NCBI GenBank assembly: GCA_938027385.1
Contig: CALJBF010000169.1
Location: 1-12,439, forward strand
DNA: 12,439 nt
Source of the DNA: an uncultured Porphyromonadaceae bacterium
Lineage (GTDB): Bacteria; Bacteroidota; Bacteroidia; Bacteroidales; Muribaculaceae
Reading direction: 5' to 3'
The translations under genes were made by a program, and so were the position numbers. The number at the start of each line of letters is the position of its first letter. Within the stretch, counting starts at the first letter, position 1. The notes beneath the pieces were generated by a model, which saw only the letters and a program-made list of their open reading frames with translations, ran no database searches and had not been told where the DNA came from. Shown here in pieces: positions 7,771 through 12,439 of the stretch.

Positions 7771-8913
7771 ATGTCAAAGATAAAAGACATATTCCGGCGG
7801 TTGATGCCGTCACGTCTGCCCGCGATTCCCAAGGGCCGCCTCGGCGTGTCGATAATCGACTGGTATATCATCAAGAAGTTTCTCGGTACCTATATCTTCG
7901 CCATAATGCTGATTCTGGCGATTACCATTATGTTCGATGTGAATGAGAAACTCGACGCCTTCCTGAAAGCCCCGCTTAAGGCCACGATATTCGACTATTT
8001 CGTCAACTTCCTCCCTTACTTCGCCAACCAGTTCAGCCCGCTGTTCGTGTTCATCGCCGTGATTTTCTTCACATCGAAGATGGCCGACAACTCAGAAATC
8101 ATAGCCATACTTTCGTCGGGCATGAGTTTCAGGCGTCTGCTGCGTCCCTACATGATTTCGGCGGCGGTGATAGCCATAGCCACCTTCGTGCTGGGCGCCT
8201 ACATCATCCCACCGGCCAATGTGAAACGCATAGCCTTCACAAACACATACGTGAAGAACCGTCGTGTCGACTACGGCGACAACATCATGCTTCAGGTCGC
8301 TCCGGGGCAGATAGCCTACATGAGCCGGTTCGACAACACCACCAAGACCGGCTACCGTTTCTCGCTTGAGAAATTCGGCAAGAAAGGACTCGAATCGCGC
8401 CTCACGGCCATGTCGGTGAAATGGGACACCCTATACCAATGGCAGGTGCGAGACTACATGATACGCGACTTCCACGCCGACCGCGAACTCATCAAGACCG
8501 GCTCGCGCCTTGATACCATCATCCCCTTCGAGCCGCGCGACTTTCTTATCTCGCGCAACGACCAGGAGACACTCACCTCGCCGCAGCTCAAACAGTATAT
8601 CGAGCGGCAGCGCTCGCGCGGCGTGGCCAACATCCAGGCTTTCGAGATCGAGTACCACAAGCGCTATGCCATGTGCGCGGCGGCGTTCATCCTCACCGTC
8701 ATCGGCATGTCCCTGTCGTCGCGTAAGGTCAAGGGTGGGATGGGCCTCAATATAGGCCTGGGCCTGGTACTGTCGTTCTCGTACATCCTGTTCATGACGG
8801 TCACCTCGTCGTTTGCCGTCTCGGGAATGACCTCGCCGCTTGTGGCCATGTGGATTCCCAACCTGCTCTACGCCATAATCGCCATATTGCTCTATCGCAA
8901 GGCGTCGCGCTGA
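7771..8913 (+). CDS. LptF/LptG (YjgP/YjgQ) family permease
   Basis: This is an inner-membrane permease subunit of the LPS transport ABC system, which works with LptB to pull LPS out of the inner membrane and hand it to the periplasmic bridge. The product has 380 residues. Seen: one membrane segment at about 33-55, two more around 80-101 and 128-148, a soluble middle region (about 150-295) that fits the periplasmic jellyroll domain, and three C-terminal segments (about 301-315, 325-350 and 356-375). The motif IIAILSSGMSFRRLLRPY (110-127) is characteristic of the family. The frame is open upstream to a GTG at 7666, but that would run about 90 bp into tgt; the ATG at 7771, 11 bp after the tgt stop, gives the typical short basic N-terminus. 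Sequence alone does not tell LptF from LptG. A tgt-permease pair is, from memory, common in Bacteroidales. Confidence 0.92.
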   Translation: MSKIKDIFRRLMPSRLPAIPKGRLGVSIIDWYIIKKFLGTYIFAIMLILAITIMFDVNEKLDAFLKAPLKATIFDYFVNFLPYFANQFSPLFVFIAVIFFTSKMADNSEIIAILSSGMSFRRLLRPYMISAAVIAIATFVLGAYIIPPANVKRIAFTNTYVKNRRVDYGDNIMLQVAPGQIAYMSRFDNTTKTGYRFSLEKFGKKGLESRLTAMSVKWDTLYQWQVRDYMIRDFHADRELIKTGSRLDTIIPFEPRDFLISRNDQETLTSPQLKQYIERQRSRGVANIQAFEIEYHKRYAMCAAAFILTVIGMSLSSRKVKGGMGLNIGLGLVLSFSYILFMTVTSSFAVSGMTSPLVAMWIPNLLYAIIAILLYRKASR

Positions 8914-8968
8914 ACCATAGCGCCCTCCGCACGGTTCTTATATCATAAGAGGCTGCGACGGAAACCGT
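8912..8968 (+). other. Competing stem-loops in the gap before the CLC gene
   Basis: GAACC (8912-8916, overlapping the permease stop codon) can pair with GGTTC (8933-8937). ACGGTT (8931-8936) can pair instead with AACCGT (8963-8968), enclosing a small inner hairpin CTTAT/ATAAG (8937-8941 with 8945-8949). The two outer stems use the same GGTT, so they exclude each other. No clear T-tract follows and no TAnnTTTG promoter is visible in 8914-9002. The role, if any, is unknown; partial read-through into the CLC gene is possible. Confidence 0.3.
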
Positions 8969-9002
8969 AATCCCCGTAGCCGGCAGATGATATAGGGATT
9001 CC

Positions 9003-10343
9003 ATGCGTTTCAATTATTCATTTCCACAGTGGTTGCAGCGTAACACCGCCGACGGCACAGCACCGCCGACGGCATTCATCATGCTGGCCTCATTCGTGGT
9101 GGGCATCACGGCAGGCGCCTGCGCCCAGCTGCTGAAATGGATGGTGGCACAGATTTCGCATTTCGCTCTCACCGGTCTTGACCCCACGCGGTGGAACTGG
9201 CGTTTCCTGTGGCTCCCCGTAATCGGCGTTATCCTGGCCGCCTGTTACCAGCGTTATGTCATACACCGCGAGATTTCTCACGGTGTAGACAGGCTGAAGG
9301 CCTCCCTGGCGCGCCGTCACCCTTACATGCCGCTCGGTCTTACCATAAGTCCTCTTATAGCCGCCGCGCTCACGCTCGGGCTTGGGGGGTCGGCCGGTAC
9401 CGAAGGCCCGATAGCTTACGCCTCGGGGGCTATCGGCAGCAATCTTGCCAAAAGGTGCCGTTTTAGCCGTGCAATGGTCATGACCTTTACTGCCATCGGC
9501 GCCGGGGCCGGCATTGCCGCCATGTTCCGCGCCCCTGTGGGGGGATTCTTCTTCACTCTTGAGGTCATCGGGCTTGCCATGAGTGTCACGCAGCTTGTGG
9601 CGCTGGGTGTGTGTTGCCTCACTGCCGGGCTCACTGCCTGGATGCTTGCCGGTGGCGTGTCGGACATCCCTTTCCCCGCTTGGCACCCCTTTGATCTGTC
9701 TACTATCCCCATGATTGTATTTGTCGGCGCCGCCTGCGGCCTTTATGCGGTGTATTACAACCGTGTCATGGCCGCGCTTACCGCGCGTTACGCCCGGTTC
9801 GCCAACTCGTGGCTGAAGAACATCACTGCCGGTACCGTCATAGGGCTGTCACTCTTCCTCCTCCCGGCCCTGTACGGCGAGGGGTACGGTGTCATAACAC
9901 ATGTACTTGCGGGCGAGCTCTCGGCACTCTCGGCATGCGGACCGCTTGCGCACATCACCGCCTCACCCTGGGGGCCGGTGGGTGTGTGTGTGCTCATACT
10001 GCTTGTCAAGGCCATGGCAACGGCATCGACCACCAGCGGCGGCGGTGTTGCCGGCGACTTCGCCCCGGCCATCTTCGCCGGGTGCGCCGCCGGACTGCTC
10101 TTCGCCTCGGTTGTCAATCTGCTTTTCGGCCTCTCGCTGCCGGTCAGCGACTACGCCTGCTACGGTATGGCTGCCGTGCTTGGCGGCACGTCGCGTGCGC
10201 CCCTGATGGCGATATTCCTGGTCGTGGAGATGTCGGGTCACTACAGCCTGTTGATGCCGGTGGCATGTGCGGCCGCCACCTCCTACCTTATCGTCACTCT
10301 GCTTAAGAAATCTGCCCCGCACCCCTCCCAATCTGCAAAATAA
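9003..10343 (+). CDS. CLC-type chloride channel / H+-coupled anion transporter family protein
   Basis: This polytopic inner-membrane protein of 446 residues belongs to the CLC anion channel/antiporter family. Seen: many hydrophobic segments, the motif GSAGTEGPIA (129-138) containing the external gating glutamate (Glu134, equivalent to Glu148 of E. coli ClcA), FRAPVGGFFFTLEV (175-188) and GGGVAGDFAPAIFAG (346-360, the GxFxP filter motif). The first filter motif, GSGIP in ClcA, reads SHGVD (92-96); its spacing to the Glu134 motif is the same 40 residues, so His93 takes the place of the chloride-binding Ser107. The inner proton glutamate (Glu203) is Val188. The chain ends soon after TSYLIVTLLKK, and I cannot find the last helix with the pore tyrosine (Tyr445). 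There is no CBS domain. Ion, coupling and direction of transport are not decidable. The ATG at 9003 is the first good start; the gene is monocistronic or reads through from the permease. Confidence 0.9.
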   Translation: MRFNYSFPQWLQRNTADGTAPPTAFIMLASFVVGITAGACAQLLKWMVAQISHFALTGLDPTRWNWRFLWLPVIGVILAACYQRYVIHREISHGVDRLKASLARRHPYMPLGLTISPLIAAALTLGLGGSAGTEGPIAYASGAIGSNLAKRCRFSRAMVMTFTAIGAGAGIAAMFRAPVGGFFFTLEVIGLAMSVTQLVALGVCCLTAGLTAWMLAGGVSDIPFPAWHPFDLSTIPMIVFVGAACGLYAVYYNRVMAALTARYARFANSWLKNITAGTVIGLSLFLLPALYGEGYGVITHVLAGELSALSACGPLAHITASPWGPVGVCVLILLVKAMATASTTSGGGVAGDFAPAIFAGCAAGLLFASVVNLLFGLSLPVSDYACYGMAAVLGGTSRAPLMAIFLVVEMSGHYSLLMPVACAAATSYLIVTLLKKSAPHPSQSAK

Positions 10344-10387
10344 TCAGCGTATCCCGCCGTAACCCCTCGAAAAACCTGAAAATATTT

Positions 10388-10418
10388 TCTGTGGCTGTAT
10401 AAATTTTTATTAACTTTG
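10388..10418 (+). promoter_or_regulatory. Bacteroidota-type sigma70 promoter for pyrBI
   Basis: TAACTTTG at 10411-10418 matches the -7 consensus TAnnTTTG. TCTG at 10388-10391 is a 3-of-4 match to the -33 TTTG box with a 19-bp spacer. The surrounding sequence is AT-rich (ATAAATTTTTATTAAC) against GC-rich neighbours. The predicted start near 10425 leaves a leader of about 65 nt before the pyrB ATG at 10489. I see no clear intrinsic terminator for the preceding CLC gene in 10344-10387. Confidence 0.75.
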
Positions 10419-10426
10419 CGGGCAGG

Positions 10427-10458
10427 AGAGAGGGTACCGGTCACCGCCAAGACTCTCT
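10427..10458 (+). other. Possible stem-loop in the pyrB leader
   Basis: AGAGAG (10427-10432) is complementary to CTCTCT (10453-10458), and GGT (10433-10435) can stack inside with ACC (10443-10445). The enclosed segment also holds the palindrome ACCGGT (10436-10441). The structure would lie at the very 5' end of the predicted transcript. No T-tract or short leader peptide with clear attenuation features follows, so a regulatory role is speculative. Confidence 0.25.
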
Positions 10459-10488
10459 ATCCGGATAAACCTCACATTGTCAATACAG

Positions 10489-11469
10489 ATGAATACCAAG
10501 TCACTGGTTTCCGTAGCCGACCTCGACAAGGAGCAGATTCTGCGCCTGCTGGGGGCGGCCCGTTTTTTTGAGGAACACCCCAACCACAAGATTCTCGACG
10601 GCAAAGTGGCCGCCACGCTCTTCTTCGAGCCTTCGACCCGCACGCGCCTGAGTTTCGAGACAGCCGTGAACCGTCTGGGCGGCCGCGTGATAGGGTTTTC
10701 AGATGCCTCGACAACATCGTCGTCGAAAGGGGAGACCCTTAAGGACACAATCAAGATGGTGTCGAACTACGTGGACATAATCATCATGCGCCACTACCTC
10801 GAAGGGGCCGCACGCTACGCCACCGAGGTTACCGACGTGCCCGTGGTCAACGCAGGCGACGGTGCCAACCAGCACCCGTCGCAGACCATGCTCGACCTCT
10901 ATTCGATACTCAAGACTCAGGGAACCCTCGAGAACCTTACCATTACCCTGGTGGGCGACCTCAAATACGGACGCACAGTGCACTCGCTGCTCATGGCCAT
11001 GAGGTATTTCAAACCCCGTTTCAGGTTTGTGGCATGTGACGAGCTGCGGATGCCGCGCGAGTATGTGGAGTTCTGCCGCCGTCAGGGGATAGAGTTCGAG
11101 GAACATACCGACTTCTCGCAGGAGGTAATCGACTCGTCTGACATAATATACATGACCCGCGTGCAGCGCGAGCGTTTTCAGGACATCATGGAGTATGAGC
11201 GCGTGAAGGATCTCTACACTCTGCGGAACGACATGCTCGCCACCTCGAAACCTAACCTGCGCATACTCCACCCGCTGCCACGTGTGAACGAGATCAATCC
11301 CGATGTCGACGATAACCCCAAGGCGTACTATTTCGAACAGGCGCGCAACGGCCTCTATGCCCGTCAGGCAATAATATGCCGCGCACTGGGCATCGACGTC
11401 GAAAAGCTCGCCGAAGACCTCAAGGCATCAGAAACAGCATCAGAACCCGCAAGGAATCAGAAATCATGA
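10489..11469 (+). CDS. pyrB: Aspartate carbamoyltransferase catalytic subunit
   Basis: PyrB joins carbamoyl phosphate and L-aspartate to N-carbamoyl-aspartate, the first committed step of de novo pyrimidine synthesis. From the ATG at 10489 it has 326 residues; a TTG at 10477 would add four but is a weak start. Catalytic features are all present: FFEPSTRTRLSFE (45-57) and SSSKGE (77-82, with the Lys that reaches in from the adjacent subunit) for carbamoyl phosphate, HPSQ (129-132), KYGRTVHS, TRVQRERF and the HPLPR loop, where the family's aspartate- and phosphate-binding residues lie. The presence of pyrI right behind it implies the allosteric class with catalytic trimers and regulatory dimers. 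The pyrI start codon overlaps the pyrB stop by ATGA, which would help keep the subunits in balance. A promoter lies about 70 bp upstream. Confidence 0.97.
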   Translation: MNTKSLVSVADLDKEQILRLLGAARFFEEHPNHKILDGKVAATLFFEPSTRTRLSFETAVNRLGGRVIGFSDASTTSSSKGETLKDTIKMVSNYVDIIIMRHYLEGAARYATEVTDVPVVNAGDGANQHPSQTMLDLYSILKTQGTLENLTITLVGDLKYGRTVHSLLMAMRYFKPRFRFVACDELRMPREYVEFCRRQGIEFEEHTDFSQEVIDSSDIIYMTRVQRERFQDIMEYERVKDLYTLRNDMLATSKPNLRILHPLPRVNEINPDVDDNPKAYYFEQARNGLYARQAIICRALGIDVEKLAEDLKASETASEPARNQKS

Positions 11470-11927
11470 CCAGTCAGAAGAAAGAACTTGCGGTAGCCGC
11501 CCTCGAGAACGGCACCGTGATAGACCATATTCCCGACAGCGCACTTTTCAAATGCGTGAAGATACTGGGACTGGAGAACCTCGGCTCGACCCTTACCATC
11601 GGCAACAACCTGCACAGCAGTCGCATGGGCCGTAAGGGAATAATCAAGGTGGCCGATGTATTCTTCCCCGAAGATGTGCTGAACCGCATTGCCCTCATCG
11701 CCCCTGATGCCGTGGTGAACACCATCCGCGGCTATGAAGTGGTGGAGAAACGTGTGGTCACCCTGCCGGCCGAGATACGCGGTATCGTGAAGTGTGACAA
11801 CCCCAAGTGTATCACCAACAACGAGCCGATGGCAACGGTTTTCACCGTTGTAGAAGACAAACCGGGCCATATCCGTTGCCGCTACTGCAACCACACAGTG
11901 GCAAACGACAAGGCCAATATTAAGTAA
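11466..11927 (+). CDS. pyrI: Aspartate carbamoyltransferase regulatory subunit
   Basis: PyrI is the regulatory chain of aspartate transcarbamoylase. It binds nucleotide effectors (CTP and UTP inhibit, ATP activates in the E. coli enzyme) and contacts the catalytic trimer through a zinc domain. The product has 153 residues, the same as E. coli PyrI. The zinc cysteines are all in place: Cys110 and Cys115 (CDNPKC) and Cys138 and Cys141 (CRYC). The N-terminal allosteric domain shows the usual pattern (NGTVIDHIPDS, then LTIGNNLHSSRMGRKGIIKV). An in-frame upstream start at 11376 lies inside pyrB and is unlikely; the ATG at 11466 overlaps the pyrB stop and restores the normal length. The next gene follows after 15 bp. 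Confidence 0.97.
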   Translation: MTSQKKELAVAALENGTVIDHIPDSALFKCVKILGLENLGSTLTIGNNLHSSRMGRKGIIKVADVFFPEDVLNRIALIAPDAVVNTIRGYEVVEKRVVTLPAEIRGIVKCDNPKCITNNEPMATVFTVVEDKPGHIRCRYCNHTVANDKANIK

Positions 11928-11942
11928 CACCGCCCCCGACAG

Positions 11943-12439
11943 ATGAAACGCCAGCTCAAGCCGGGCAACATGCTCTTTCCGCTCCCCGCCGTGATTGTCA
12001 CATGCGGCCGGGATGTGGAGCATTCGAACATGCTCACCGTGGCATGGACGGGCACCGTGTGTACCAATCCGCCGATGTGCTACATCTCAGTGAGGCCCGA
12101 ACGCCATTCATATCCCATCATAAAGGAGAACATGGAGTTTACCATAAACCTCACTACGGCGGAAATGGCACGCGCCACAGATTTCGTTGGAGTGCGCTCG
12201 GGCCGCGACACTGACAAATGGCAGGCAACCGGTCTGACGCCCTGTCCCGGGGTGGCCGTGGCGTGCCCCTCGATAGAGGAGGCGCCGGTGTCGATAGAGT
12301 GCCGGGTGAAGACGATATTGCCACTTGGAAGTCACGACATGTTTCTTGCCGAAGTGGTGAACGTATTGGCCGACGAACGGTATTTCGACCCCGATACCGA
12401 TCTTTTCGACCTTGAGGCAGCCGGTCTGATGAGCTATAC
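11943..12439 (+). CDS. Flavin reductase family protein (FMN-binding split barrel), 3' end outside window
   Basis: The frame from the ATG at 11943 stays open to the window end, giving 165 complete codons of a gene that continues beyond it. The start MKRQLKPGNMLFPLPAVIV, then NMLTVAWTGTVCTNPPMCYI, SVRPERHSYPII and FTINLTT, is the pattern of the flavin reductase-like, FMN-binding split-barrel family, whose members reduce or bind flavin; the substrate of this subgroup is not known. There is no signal peptide. It lies 15 bp after pyrI without a terminator, so it is probably the third gene of the pyrBI operon. From memory, a pyrB-pyrI-flavin reductase order, often followed by glyA, occurs in other Bacteroidales; the window does not reach the next gene. 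A link to pyrimidine metabolism is only inferred from position. Confidence 0.88.
   Translation, partial: MKRQLKPGNMLFPLPAVIVTCGRDVEHSNMLTVAWTGTVCTNPPMCYISVRPERHSYPIIKENMEFTINLTTAEMARATDFVGVRSGRDTDKWQATGLTPCPGVAVACPSIEEAPVSIECRVKTILPLGSHDMFLAEVVNVLADERYFDPDTDLFDLEAAGLMSY

Noticed and set aside
10699..11271. 190-codon open frame on the - strand over pyrB
   Set aside because: It is antisense to the catalytic core of pyrB and lacks any family features.
11376..11465. Upstream start for pyrI inside pyrB
   Set aside because: The added 30 residues are Arg-rich shadow sequence of pyrB; the ATG at 11466 gives the exact family length.
11457..12023. 188-codon open frame on the - strand over pyrI
   Set aside because: It covers pyrI and the start of the flavin reductase gene on the opposite strand; both + strand genes are well supported.
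1..12439. Mobile element or defence island
   Set aside because: No transposase, integrase, terminal inverted repeats, tRNA attachment site or defence domain was seen; all genes are core metabolism, translation or envelope genes on one strand.

Overview
The window is a gene-dense stretch of a high-GC member of the Bacteroidales; a Muribaculaceae-like genome would fit, but the family cannot be fixed from this sequence. The evidence is two copies of the Bacteroidota promoter element TAnnTTTG (4071-4078 and 10411-10418), a lack of Shine-Dalgarno sequences before the starts, a DUF4924 protein, a queuine tRNA-ribosyltransferase without the usual zinc cysteines, and gene neighbourhoods I remember from Bacteroides-type genomes. 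All nine genes are on the + strand. Two, at the window edges, are incomplete.

Layout. Positions 1-3944 hold the 3' nine-tenths of nifJ (pyruvate:ferredoxin/flavodoxin oxidoreductase) and a small DUF4924 protein 21 bp behind it. An AT-rich gap (3945-4115) carries a degenerate 20-bp tandem repeat, a GC-rich hairpin that may end the first transcript, and a promoter. This promoter probably drives a tight operon, rfbD-prfC-tgt-LptF/LptG-family permease (4116-8913), in which rfbD and prfC overlap by ATGA and the other gaps are 11-15 bp. After an 89-bp gap with competing stem-loops comes a CLC-type anion channel/transporter (9003-10343). A 145-bp gap with a second promoter precedes pyrB-pyrI (ATGA overlap) and a flavin reductase-family gene cut by the window end.

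How the genes fit together. The first unit is fermentative carbon and electron metabolism. The second mixes envelope polysaccharide work (dTDP-rhamnose, LPS export) with translation (release factor recycling, queuosine in tRNA). The third starts de novo pyrimidine synthesis with an allosterically regulated aspartate transcarbamoylase.

This is core chromosome. I see no mobile element, CRISPR array, rRNA, tRNA or defence island, and no convincing undescribed multi-gene system. The points most worth checking are the Tgt that has lost three of four zinc ligands, the CLC protein with altered selectivity-filter and proton-path positions and a short C-terminus, and the repeat/hairpin/promoter stack at 3951-4078.
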